A DNA stretch of 64,000 bases from CAILUG01 sp038125665 (lineage in GTDB: Bacteria > Pseudomonadota > Gammaproteobacteria > Pseudomonadales > Pseudohongiellaceae): assembly GCA_038125665.1 (NCBI GenBank), contig JAYPEI010000001.1, positions 186,001-250,000 on the forward strand, written 5' to 3'. Shown here piece by piece: positions 17,242 through 25,758 of the stretch. The translations under genes were made by a program, and so were the position numbers. How positions within the stretch are numbered: position 1 is the stretch's first letter; each line of letters begins with the position of its first letter. The notes beneath the pieces are model-generated. The model was not told the origin of the DNA. It searched no databases and worked only from the letters and a program-made list of their open reading frames with translations.

Positions 17242-18207
17242 ACTAAGAATCTTTAATAAGGATTCAATGTTTCAAAAATGGAAAGCAAATCTTTGATATT
17301 TTTGTGTCTCCCGTATGTTCATAACAAGTACGGGATTAAAGATTTACTATAAGATCAATACTAAGCTTTGGTCAATCTCTACCCTGACAGTTACTTCCAG
17401 CCTCGTAGCAAGCCTACTTCTTACAACAACCTTCCCATCAGCATAAAATACTATTAGAGTCTTGCTCTATCGGTATATAACTAAAGCAATCAAGTGCTTC
17501 TTCAGTAAGGATAAAAATTTTACATATTGAATAACTCGCTATCAATTATAGTGAGATGATCTATCTCTATAAGCATCGTCAATGAATAAAGCATTCGAGT
17601 TCTACTACAGACTATTGTCTTGATTCGATATCCGTTGCCCAAAAGCTTCAAAGAACTCCAGACTACACTGACTTCTTTTAACTTAAACGAAGATTCATTA
17701 TGAAAGAAAACTAGGAACGAGCTTACTACGTTGTCATCCTAATCCATGTTCATGTATACCTAACTGGCTCTCTGAGCCTCTTCGCAAACCAGGTAAAGTT
17801 ACTTAGTCCTGGCGGTTAGTCCTAGAGTTAACCCTTCAACGTCTCATTGATATGTTAAAAACTACTAAACTCAGCTAAGCACCAGGGCATAAGTAAAGGA
17901 ACATATTTAATATTTTTATTTGAAGGACACCATGAAAATATCGGCCTCATTAAGTTTAAGTTAGAATTTTTTCAGGAGACTATTTCCTCCATCACTCTAA
18001 CTAGCTTTTATAGGACTATAAGTTTAGGGTTAAATGAAATATATGGTGGGGTTGACTCTTAAAGAGCTTTGCTCTGGAGCGACAATGGTCTCCCTATTGT
18101 AAACAGTTAAAGATTTCCTGCTCGATATTAGTTCATAACATGGGGGAATGAGATATTCTTTTATTTATTGTTTGGGCCATTTTTTATTCATCTTTTGATG
18201 ACCTTGC
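17242..18207. other. 966-nt stretch without a recognisable gene
   Basis: No open frame of useful length exists on either strand and I recognised no RNA gene, transposase remnant or tRNA. The DNA is AT-rich with frequent stops in all frames. The only structure I can support is the nested inverted repeat near its left end (17287-17345). It separates the catabolic island from the conserved rarA-lolA-ftsK block, so it could be a worn junction left by past insertion or deletion. Confidence 0.6.
17287..17345 (+). terminator. Nested inverted repeat / stem-loop after MFS gene
   Basis: TCCCGTA (17309-17315) pairs perfectly with TACGGGA (17329-17335), and TGTT/AACA extend the stem inward with a 2-nt bulge and a 3-nt loop. 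Outer arms AAATCTTT (17287-17294) and AAAGATTT (17338-17345) are also complementary. It lies about 45 nt after the stop of the MFS gene, so a terminator or 3' mRNA-stabilising structure is likely, although no U-run directly follows. Confidence 0.4.
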
Positions 18208-19539
18208 TTATTTTTCTAACTCGGCTTCATCAAGCTCTCTTAATACTTTGAGTTTATCTGCAATTTTCTCTTCCAGCCCTCTTGATACTGGCCGATACCA
18301 TCGCGGTTCTGGCATCCCATTGGGAAGATAACTCATACCTGCAGCGTAGGCGTTTACCTCACTATGCGCATAACGGTATTCAGTACCATAGCCCAAATCG
18401 CTCATCAACCCTGTTGACGCATTTCTAAGATGTAGTGGTACTGGCTGACTTCGATCTATAGCGACAAATTCTCTCGCCAAATTATAAGCTGAATAACCCG
18501 CATTACTTTTCGCTGCTACAGCTAAATAGATCAGTGCTTGTGCCAATGCTAATTCTCCCTCTGGGCTACCTAGTCGCTCATAGGTGGCCGCAGCATCAAT
18601 AGCTAACTGTATACCTCTTGGATCTGCCAGCCCTATATCCTCCCAAGCCATACGAACTATTCTTCTTGCAAGATATCGAGGGTCTGCCCCCCCATCAAGC
18701 ATACGACAAAACCAATACAACGCTGCATCGGGGTGGGATCCACGTACAGATTTATGTAGCGCAGAAATTTGATCATAAAATTGATCCCCTCCTTTATCGA
18801 ATCGACGCAAATGATTAGTAAGAATTTGCCTAACTATATTTTCATCAATCTCATGAGGGATTATTAATTGCTGAGTCTTTACCATCTGAGTCACTGCGTT
18901 GAGACAGAGTTCCAACAAATTCAGAAGTCTGCGAGCATCTCCATCACTTCCTTGGATTAGCAAATCTCTGGCTTTAGCACTCAATTCGTAATCTGCGAGA
19001 GTTCTCTGCTTGATTCGAACCAACAATTCGCTCAATTCGACCTCACTGAGTGCCTTTAGAACATAAACTTGTGCTCTTGAAAGCAATGCAGAGTTAACTT
19101 CAAACGAGGGATTCTCTGTTGTAGCTCCAATAAATGTGACTAATCCACTTTCTGTATAAGGTAATAAAGCATCTTGCTGTGCTTTATTGAAACGATGAAT
19201 CTCATCGACAAAAAGGATGGTATGACAGCCTTGAATCATAGAGGCACGGGCTTTATCCATCGCCTCACGTATATCTTTGACACCAGAAAATACAGCTGAC
19301 AAAGCGATAAATTCCGATTTAAAGGCCGTGGCGGCGAGTCTAGCGAGTGTAGTCTTACCAACCCCTGGTGGCCCCCAAAGAATCATCGAATGTGGTTTAC
19401 CAGAAGAAAAAGCTAACTGTAACGGTTTACCTGGTCCCAGCAAATGGCTTTGTCCTAATATATCCTCGAGTGATTGTGGACGACATCGCTCTGCCAGAGG
19501 TTGATACTGAGTCTGCGATTCAAAAAGTGAGCTAGTCAA
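18208..19539 (-). CDS. rarA: Replication-associated recombination protein A (MgsA/RarA)
   Basis: A 443-residue AAA+ ATPase of the RarA/Mgs1/WRNIP1 family, which acts at stalled replication forks. The opening PLAERCRPQSLEDILGQSHLLGPG is diagnostic. Walker A is GPPGVGKT, Walker B is LFVDEIHRFNK, and sensor 1 is IGATTENPSF. The C-terminal tetramerisation region reads SHPDAALYWFCRMLDGGADPRYLARRIVR. Length is normal. It starts 2 nt after the lolA stop and follows ftsK-lolA on the same strand, the order also found in Pseudomonas and many other gammaproteobacteria. Confidence 0.97.
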   Translation of the reverse strand: MTSSLFESQTQYQPLAERCRPQSLEDILGQSHLLGPGKPLQLAFSSGKPHSMILWGPPGVGKTTLARLAATAFKSEFIALSAVFSGVKDIREAMDKARASMIQGCHTILFVDEIHRFNKAQQDALLPYTESGLVTFIGATTENPSFEVNSALLSRAQVYVLKALSEVELSELLVRIKQRTLADYELSAKARDLLIQGSDGDARRLLNLLELCLNAVTQMVKTQQLIIPHEIDENIVRQILTNHLRRFDKGGDQFYDQISALHKSVRGSHPDAALYWFCRMLDGGADPRYLARRIVRMAWEDIGLADPRGIQLAIDAAATYERLGSPEGELALAQALIYLAVAAKSNAGYSAYNLAREFVAIDRSQPVPLHLRNASTGLMSDLGYGTEYRYAHSEVNAYAAGMSYLPNGMPEPRWYRPVSRGLEEKIADKLKVLRELDEAELEK

Positions 19540-19541
19540 AA

Positions 19542-20243
19542 TTATTCTCCATGATTAGCATCACGTTGATCCAGAACATATATACTAGGCCCTGGCATGA
19601 AAATGAAGTTTGAATTATCAATCTGAATATTTATTTCTGAAGACAAAAAAGTCAATAAAGTTTGTTGCCCGAGAGAGTCACGTAAATGCATGGATGCGAG
19701 TTGACCATGCTGAAAAATTATTACCAACTCTTCAAACAGTCTCTCATTACTCAAAGGCTCTAAGGTAAATCGCAGTTGTTCTCCAGCCCCATGATCTTGC
19801 TGAGCTGATATCAGAAAATTATTAGCTAATTCTTCAGTATTACCATTTAATATCAGTAAAGGCGAACGAGAACTATCGGTATTATTAAAATCTGTGATGG
19901 TAACTTGTTCTAAATCTGCCTCATACCGCCAGAGGGTAAAACCATCCGTTACAGTCAGCTCTTCATAGGGAGATATAATTTTCCAAGAAAAAGAATGTGG
20001 CTTACTCAATAGAAGTTCTGCATCTAATCTTTGGACTTCACGACCATCTTGATCTAATACCAGTTGCTCAACCTGTGCACGCAACGTAGTCATTGGTTTG
20101 AGTTCTGCAATCAAGGCACTCCAAGCAAACTCAGCACTTGTCAAATCCTCCTTGGGTTGAGAAACTGCACACGGAAACCAAGTAAATAAAATTATTTTGA
20201 AGAAAGCTTTCAAGCGAGCCTGTGATGATAGCTTCCGCACCAT
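19542..20243 (-). CDS. lolA: Outer-membrane lipoprotein carrier protein LolA
   Basis: LolA carries lipoproteins through the periplasm from LolCDE to LolB. The mature-like region contains FTLWRYEADLEQVTI and SLGQQTLLTF, typical of LolA, in the conserved slot between ftsK and rarA. The frame stays open back to an ATG at 20354, but those extra 37 residues do not resemble an export signal. Starting at 20243 gives MVRKLSSQARLKAFFK followed by a short hydrophobic run ending near CAVSQ, a plausible though weak signal peptide. No strong ribosome-binding site decides the start. Sequence divergence makes the assignment lean partly on gene order. Confidence 0.82.
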   Translation of the reverse strand: MVRKLSSQARLKAFFKIILFTWFPCAVSQPKEDLTSAEFAWSALIAELKPMTTLRAQVEQLVLDQDGREVQRLDAELLLSKPHSFSWKIISPYEELTVTDGFTLWRYEADLEQVTITDFNNTDSSRSPLLILNGNTEELANNFLISAQQDHGAGEQLRFTLEPLSNERLFEELVIIFQHGQLASMHLRDSLGQQTLLTFLSSEINIQIDNSNFIFMPGPSIYVLDQRDANHGE

Positions 20244-20404
20244 CCACTGATTAAACAACGCTGATTTACCCCGCTGGAATGACATTTCCTTTTGCCTTTG
20301 CTTAGTTTCCACACAAACTTCCAAGAGACCAACAACTGCTTGGATGATACCCATGTAGAGAGTACAATATCGTCGTTATTAACTCCAAACTTAATTTAGA
20401 TATA

Positions 20405-22747
20405 TTATGGGCCTGGGACTAGGACTTCACGATTACCATTAGACCCTTGCGCTGATACCACGCCGGCGGCTTCCATAGCCTCTATGATTCTAGCAGCTCT
20501 GTTATAACCAATGCGTAATTTTCTTTGTACTGAGGATATTGATGCTTTTCTTGTCTCTAGAACGAAAGCTACTGCTTCATCATAAAGCGCATCATCTTCC
20601 TCAGCGTTGGTGTCTTCTCCATCGACAGATGTACCTAATCCAGGAACACCTGCACCTGCACTATCGGAAGTAATCTCATCTAAATAGTTTGGCTCTGCTC
20701 TGGAACGCCATTCTTTAACTACTCGATGTACTTCATCATCAGCCACAAAAGCTCCATGTATCCTTTGCGAAACTCCTCCACCGGGAGGTAAAAACAACAT
20801 ATCTCCATTTCCTAATAATTGCTCGGCTCCCCCCTCACCAAGAATAGTCCGTGAATCTACTTTGCTTTGCACCATGAAGGAAAGTCGGGTAGGAATATTA
20901 GCTTTGATTAATCCCGTGAGTACATCCACTGAGGGACGTTGCGTCGCTAAAATAAGATGAATACCTGCGGCACGAGCTTTTTGTGCAATTCTGGCGATAA
21001 GCTCCTCTACTTTTTTACCAACTACCATCATCATATCAGCAAGCTCATCAACGATAACTACAATTTGAGGCAACTCCTCTAACACGGTGCGGACCTGCTC
21101 ATCTTCAGCTACCATAGGATCGGGTTTCCACAATGGATCATCGATTGGTTGACCTGACCTAATGGCTTCAGCAACTTTTTTGTTGAAGCCTGTCAGATTT
21201 CTGACTCCCAACAAGGACATTAATTTATAACGACGCTCCATCTCCGCCACAGACCAACGCAATCCATTAGCAGCATCCTTCATATCAGTAATTACCGGAC
21301 ACAATAGATGAGGGATACCTTCATAAATAGATAACTCCAACATTTTTGGGTCAATCATAATCATTCTAACTTGTTGCGGGGATGCTTTGAAAAGAATGCT
21401 CAAGATCATAGCATTCACACCGACAGATTTACCTGATCCAGTAGTCCCAGCAACAAGTAAGTGAGGCATTTTTGCCAGATCAACTACCACAGGGCTACCG
21501 GCAATATCATGACCTAAAGCCATTGAAATAGCTGATCTTGCATTATCAAACTCCTCTGAGCTGAGAACCTCTCCTAGGTTAATTAACGCACGATTTTCAT
21601 TTGGAATTTCAATACCAACATAAGTAGTACCAGGAATCACCTCGACAACACGTACAGAGGGTACAGCCAATGCACGAGCCAAATCTTTCGCAAGACCGGT
21701 AATTCGAGATACTTTAACTCCAGGAGCTGGCTCCACCTCAAAGCGCGTAATGACTGGTCCAGGATTAATTTTCTTCACCATGATCTCTATGCCAAAGTCA
21801 TTAAGTTTGATTTCCAGTAACTTTGACATTTTGGTCAGATTTTCTTCAGAGTAACCTATTTGCTTATCTCTGTCCCATTCATTGAGAATACTAATGGGAG
21901 GCAACTCTCCATCAGACATTGTTAAATTAAATAAACTGCCCTGTTTCTCTTTTTGTACCCGTTTACTTGGCTGCTTGGGTTTAACAGCGATAGGTTCAAT
22001 CTTAATCGGCTTACGTGTACGTTCTTTGGCTATAGAGGTTTCTAGTGCCCTCTTACGTTTATCAATTAATGCCTGCCGCTCTCTTTCTTCTCGCAGTAGT
22101 TCACGTCTTTCAGAAAGTCGTGTCTGGACGTCTTGTATGAACCTATTAACACCGTATAGTGTGAGATATCCGAGCATATCAATGACTTTTATCCAGGAAA
22201 TACCAAGCCCCAGAGTCAGTCCTAGCACTAAAAGGGTGAGAAAGCTCAAAGTACTTCCCCCAGGATTTAGCCCTCCTAATGCAAGCATCATCATTTCCTT
22301 TCCCCAAACCCCCCCAGCACCTTGTGGCAAAGTTGAGGAGAAATGCATGGATGCCAGTGTACAGGCAGAGACCAGTAGAAGGAGCAAGCCAATGGCTCGC
22401 ACTGCAGCAATTTCCCAAGAGAACGACTCAGGAGCGCTACGGGATCGAAAAATCACTACAGCACGCCAAAAGAGCACCATTGGTACTAGATAAGCAAGGC
22501 GACCGAATAAGTAATAGAAAATATCTGCTAAATAAGCACCACTGTAGCCCATAGTGTTGCGAACAGAGTCTGAGCTAACGCGTGACCAGCCGGGATCCAG
22601 TGGCGAATAAGAACTCAGGGCCAATAGGAAATACAAACTTAGTGCTATCAGAATTATCATCAGCCCTTCAACCCGCACCAAGCGTATCAGTCGATGACTG
22701 TCTTGGTTATCTCCCTCGGGAGAAGATTTTAACGCATGCTTTGTCAT
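20405..22747 (-). CDS. ftsK: DNA translocase FtsK
   Basis: A 780-residue septal DNA pump that moves chromosome termini and activates XerCD. The N-terminal ~190 residues hold four or so membrane segments. A short charged linker rich in K/R/E follows (about 220-280), then the motor: Walker A AGTTGSGKS, Walker B VVIVDELADMM and the FtsK/SpoIIIE block QKARAAGIHLILATQRPSVDVLTGLIKANIP (cited only as a region). The C-terminal winged-helix gamma domain (SISSVQRKLRIGYNRAARII) reads KOPS sites. Compared with the 1329-residue E. coli protein the linker is short, as is common elsewhere. Divergent from trxB, co-oriented with lolA-rarA. Confidence 0.97.
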   Translation of the reverse strand: MTKHALKSSPEGDNQDSHRLIRLVRVEGLMIILIALSLYFLLALSSYSPLDPGWSRVSSDSVRNTMGYSGAYLADIFYYLFGRLAYLVPMVLFWRAVVIFRSRSAPESFSWEIAAVRAIGLLLLLVSACTLASMHFSSTLPQGAGGVWGKEMMMLALGGLNPGGSTLSFLTLLVLGLTLGLGISWIKVIDMLGYLTLYGVNRFIQDVQTRLSERRELLREERERQALIDKRKRALETSIAKERTRKPIKIEPIAVKPKQPSKRVQKEKQGSLFNLTMSDGELPPISILNEWDRDKQIGYSEENLTKMSKLLEIKLNDFGIEIMVKKINPGPVITRFEVEPAPGVKVSRITGLAKDLARALAVPSVRVVEVIPGTTYVGIEIPNENRALINLGEVLSSEEFDNARSAISMALGHDIAGSPVVVDLAKMPHLLVAGTTGSGKSVGVNAMILSILFKASPQQVRMIMIDPKMLELSIYEGIPHLLCPVITDMKDAANGLRWSVAEMERRYKLMSLLGVRNLTGFNKKVAEAIRSGQPIDDPLWKPDPMVAEDEQVRTVLEELPQIVVIVDELADMMMVVGKKVEELIARIAQKARAAGIHLILATQRPSVDVLTGLIKANIPTRLSFMVQSKVDSRTILGEGGAEQLLGNGDMLFLPPGGGVSQRIHGAFVADDEVHRVVKEWRSRAEPNYLDEITSDSAGAGVPGLGTSVDGEDTNAEEDDALYDEAVAFVLETRKASISSVQRKLRIGYNRAARIIEAMEAAGVVSAQGSNGNREVLVPGP

Positions 22748-22924
22748 TTTTATGGTTCTGACCTTGGACGAATTTATTTTCGTATGATAATGAATTGATT
22801 AAGCTTTGCATATGTATGCTTGGGTGTAAGAAGTAATTCTCTTACAACCCTTCAACTTCATGTATACAAAGTGGATAATGTATGGTTTGTTGTTCAGTCT
22901 TATAACACATTTAAGGAATCTTTC

Positions 22925-23875
22925 ATGAGTGAAGTACAGCACCATAGACTAATTATTATGGGCTCTGGCCCGGCCGGCTACACAGCAGGCGTTTATGCAG
23001 CTCGAGCTAACTTGAAACCTGTGATCATCACCGGTATGCAGCAAGGTGGACAGTTAACCACCACCACAGAAGTAGATAACTGGCCGGGTGATGCAAATGG
23101 ACTGACTGGCCCTGACCTCATGCTTCGTATGCAAGCACATGTCGAACGATTTGAAACTCAAATAATCTTTGACCACATTGATAGCACTGACCTCTCGAAG
23201 AGTCCATTTACATTAGTCGGAAATATTGGAACTTATACCTGTGATGCCCTCATCATTGCTACGGGAGCCTCTGCTCAATATCTTGGACTACCCTCTGAAG
23301 AAAAATACATGGGTAGTGGTGTTAGTGCTTGTGCAACGTGTGATGGTTTTTTCTACAAAGGCCAAAAAGTTGCCGTAGTAGGTGGAGGTAATACTGCTGT
23401 TGAGGAAGCACTTTATCTCTCTAATATAGCGAGTGAAGTCACTTTGGTACACCGTCGTGATAAATTGAAAGCTGAAAAAATTCTGCAGGACAAATTGTTT
23501 GAAAAAGAAGTCTCTGGAAATATCAAGATCCTGTGGAACCATGTACTCGATGAAGTTCTTGGTGATGGTGGTGAAGTGACAGCCATGCGAGTTAAAGAGG
23601 TGAATTCTGGGGAAACTCAAGAAATGGATCTTTCGGCTGTATTTATTGCTGTCGGTCACAAACCCAACTCAGACGTCTTTGAAGGACAACTGGAGATGGA
23701 AAATGGCTATGTTAAGATACACTCCGGCACCTCCGGTATGGCTACCCAAACCTCAGTGCCTGGGGTTTTTGCAGCTGGTGATATCGCTGATCACATTTAT
23801 CGTCAGGCCATTACTTCAGCCGGTTTTGGCTGTATGGCTGCTCTTGATGCCGAGAAATTTCTCGATTCAAATTAA
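22925..23875 (+). CDS. trxB: Thioredoxin reductase
   Basis: A 316-residue NADPH-dependent flavoprotein that keeps thioredoxin reduced. FAD motif GSGPAGYTAGVYAAR is near the N-terminus, the redox pair is CATC in SACATCDGF, the NADPH motif is VGGGNTAVEEA, and GVFAAGDIAD binds FAD. The frame is open back to 22820, but the ATG at 22925 has AAGGA about 7 nt upstream and gives the standard start MSEVQHHRLIIMGSG. It heads the trxB-aat-bpt-infA series and is divergent from ftsK, as in Pseudomonas. Confidence 0.97.
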   Translation: MSEVQHHRLIIMGSGPAGYTAGVYAARANLKPVIITGMQQGGQLTTTTEVDNWPGDANGLTGPDLMLRMQAHVERFETQIIFDHIDSTDLSKSPFTLVGNIGTYTCDALIIATGASAQYLGLPSEEKYMGSGVSACATCDGFFYKGQKVAVVGGGNTAVEEALYLSNIASEVTLVHRRDKLKAEKILQDKLFEKEVSGNIKILWNHVLDEVLGDGGEVTAMRVKEVNSGETQEMDLSAVFIAVGHKPNSDVFEGQLEMENGYVKIHSGTSGMATQTSVPGVFAAGDIADHIYRQAITSAGFGCMAALDAEKFLDSN

Positions 23876-23881
23876 TTTCTC

Positions 23882-24646
23882 ATGACTGACTCAATACAAT
23901 GGCTTGATCCAGAGCTCTTAGAATTTCCTGACCCATCCTTTGCACTCAAAGAACCCAATGGTCTGTTGGCTGTGGGGGGAGACCTAAGCGTTGCGCGTCT
24001 GCTTATAGCATATAGCCGAGGTATCTTCCCGTGGTATGAGGAGGACTCCCCACCTTTGTGGTGGTCACCAAATCCGCGATTAGTTCTATTTCCAGATGAA
24101 TTTCAATGCCACCGTAGTTTCAAAAAATGGCTTAAACACCACTCCTTCAATATGACTTCGGACACCGCTCCTCACAAAGTGCTATCAGCTTGTGCTGAAG
24201 GACGCAAAGATCAAGCCAGCACGTGGCTTCATGGCGACCTACAGTTAGCCTTGCTCCAACTTTTTCAAATGGGCTACATGCATACTATTGAAGTATGGGA
24301 TGGCCCTCATCTTGTTGGTGGACTTTATGGTATTGCTCTTCAGGGGATCTTCTTCGGCGAATCAATGTTTACTCGTTCTCCAAACGCTTCAAAGCTTGCA
24401 CTTTTTGAGCTCAGCCAGAGGCTCCCGGAAGCGGGGTATAAAGTGATTGATTGCCAAGTTTTCTCTGATCATCTGATCTCTCTCGGAGCACGCGAAATTT
24501 CGAGAAAAGATTTTATGCAGCTCCTTCCTTCCGAATTGATATCAATTTCTAATTCATTATTGGCGAAAAACTCAGCTTTGCAAGACAATCTTGTAATGTC
24601 AGATCACAAACGAATAAGTCCTCCTCCTTGGCCCTACAATGATTAA
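23882..24646 (+). CDS. aat: Leucyl/phenylalanyl-tRNA-protein transferase
   Basis: A 254-residue L/F-transferase that adds Leu or Phe from aminoacyl-tRNA to proteins with N-terminal Lys or Arg, creating N-degrons for ClpS-ClpAP. Family landmarks are RGIFPWY, LWWSPNPR, GLYGIALQGIFFGESMFT and KVIDCQVFSDHLISLGAREISR. It starts 6 nt after trxB and ends 3 nt before bpt, so all three are likely co-transcribed. The adaptor and protease it serves (clpS, clpA) are encoded 1-4 kb downstream. Confidence 0.97.
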   Translation: MTDSIQWLDPELLEFPDPSFALKEPNGLLAVGGDLSVARLLIAYSRGIFPWYEEDSPPLWWSPNPRLVLFPDEFQCHRSFKKWLKHHSFNMTSDTAPHKVLSACAEGRKDQASTWLHGDLQLALLQLFQMGYMHTIEVWDGPHLVGGLYGIALQGIFFGESMFTRSPNASKLALFELSQRLPEAGYKVIDCQVFSDHLISLGAREISRKDFMQLLPSELISISNSLLAKNSALQDNLVMSDHKRISPPPWPYND

Positions 24647-24649
24647 ACT

Positions 24650-25357
24650 ATGACTGCTTTAAAAGACATTAAATTTTTTACTACTCATGAACATGACTGC
24701 AGCTATCTAGAAGATCAGCAAGCTCGCACCTTGTTCGTAGATCCCTTGCTAAAAGCAGACAGAGCGCTACATTCTCAGTTATCAGACTTAGGTTTTAGGC
24801 GCAGCGGATCGCATATTTATAGGCCAAACTGTGTTAGCTGCCAGCAATGTATATCATGTAGGGTGTTGGTAAAGGAGTTCCTACCAAGAAGAAGATTTCG
24901 CAAAATATGGCTCAGAAACCAAGATCTCCAAGTTACTGAGACAACGGATCTTAGCAGTGAAAAATTCTATCAGCTTTATAAAAAATATATCGAAGAGCGT
25001 CACCACGGGTTAGACATGTACCCCCCCTCAAGGGAGCAGTATCAATCATTTCTTCTGGCAGGAACTAATGATACAAGTTTCAATGTAGTTCGCTTAGGAG
25101 AGAAAGTGCTTGCGGTGATGGTTATCGATCGTTTAGAAAGCGGCTTGTCGGCTGTCTATACCTTTTATGACCCTACTGAATCTCAGCGCTCACTGGGTAC
25201 ATTCTGCATTTTGTGGCAAATTCAATATGCTTGCCAATTGTCTCTAAATTACCTTTATTTAGGCTATTGGGTACGCGATTGTCATAAAATGAACTATAAA
25301 GTCCAGTTTCAACCCATGGAGCTTTTATTGGGACAACGCTGGCTAAGAATGCCTTAG
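24650..25357 (+). CDS. bpt: Aspartate/glutamate leucyltransferase (Bpt, arginyltransferase family)
   Basis: A 235-residue member of the ATE/Bpt family, which attaches leucine to N-terminal Asp or Glu and so extends the N-end rule. The N-terminal cysteine cluster RPNCVSCQQCISCRV and the C-terminal block TFYDP...LGTFCILWQI...YLYLGYWVRDCHKMNYK are diagnostic. Length is normal. It follows aat by 3 nt and precedes infA. Older annotations call it arginyl-tRNA-protein transferase; bacterial relatives next to aat are generally leucyltransferases. Confidence 0.95.
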   Translation: MTALKDIKFFTTHEHDCSYLEDQQARTLFVDPLLKADRALHSQLSDLGFRRSGSHIYRPNCVSCQQCISCRVLVKEFLPRRRFRKIWLRNQDLQVTETTDLSSEKFYQLYKKYIEERHHGLDMYPPSREQYQSFLLAGTNDTSFNVVRLGEKVLAVMVIDRLESGLSAVYTFYDPTESQRSLGTFCILWQIQYACQLSLNYLYLGYWVRDCHKMNYKVQFQPMELLLGQRWLRMP

Positions 25358-25422
25358 GTTTTGCCAATTTAGTCAAACTAGGGCAAAATGCGCCACTTTC
25401 GTGAATAAGAGAAATTATTAGC

Positions 25423-25641
25423 ATGTCAAAAGAAGACCAAATTGAAATGGATGGCGAGGTGATTGATACTCTCCCTAACACTATGTTCAGGGTACGCTTG
25501 GAAAATGGTCATGTAGTCACAGCCCATATTTCAGGAAAAATGCGAAAAAACTATATCCGAATTCTCACTGGTGATAAAGTTAAAGTTGAACTCACCCCCT
25601 ACGATCTTACAAAAGGACGCATCACTTTCAGAGCGCGCTAA
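25423..25641 (+). CDS. infA: Translation initiation factor IF-1
   Basis: The 72-residue product has the standard S1/OB-fold sequence for IF-1: MSKEDQIEMDGEVIDTLPNTMF, GHVVTAHISGKMRKNYIRIL and a C-terminal DLTKGRITFRAR. It binds the 30S A-site region during initiation. It sits 65 nt after bpt and converges with clpA, its usual place in Pseudomonas-like genomes. Confidence 0.98.
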   Translation: MSKEDQIEMDGEVIDTLPNTMFRVRLENGHVVTAHISGKMRKNYIRILTGDKVKVELTPYDLTKGRITFRAR

Positions 25642-25660
25642 ATGACCACTCAATAAAACA

Positions 25661-25710
25661 ACATCGGCAAGCCTTGAGGGTCTAGCTGATGTGTGGTTGT
25701 GCTGATTTTT
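25661..25710 (+). terminator. Possible terminator after infA
   Basis: ACATCGGC (25661-25668) pairs with GCTGATGT (25685-25692) through one G-U pair over a 16-nt loop. A run of five T follows at 25706-25710, some way downstream. It lies between the convergent infA and clpA genes. Pairing is modest and the T-run is not adjacent, so this is tentative. Confidence 0.3.
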
Positions 25711-25758
25711 CAATTATGTTTAGTGAGTAAAGTTAGTCTAGACTGTCTTTAACTTAAA

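Noticed and set aside
19005..19025. GATTCGAAC resembling a tRNA T-loop
   Set aside because: It lies inside rarA, and no acceptor or anticodon stem can be built around it.
21882..22493. 203-residue open frame on the plus strand opposite ftsK
   Set aside because: It lies fully inside ftsK on the other strand, has no family resemblance and no ribosome-binding site; ftsK is unambiguous.
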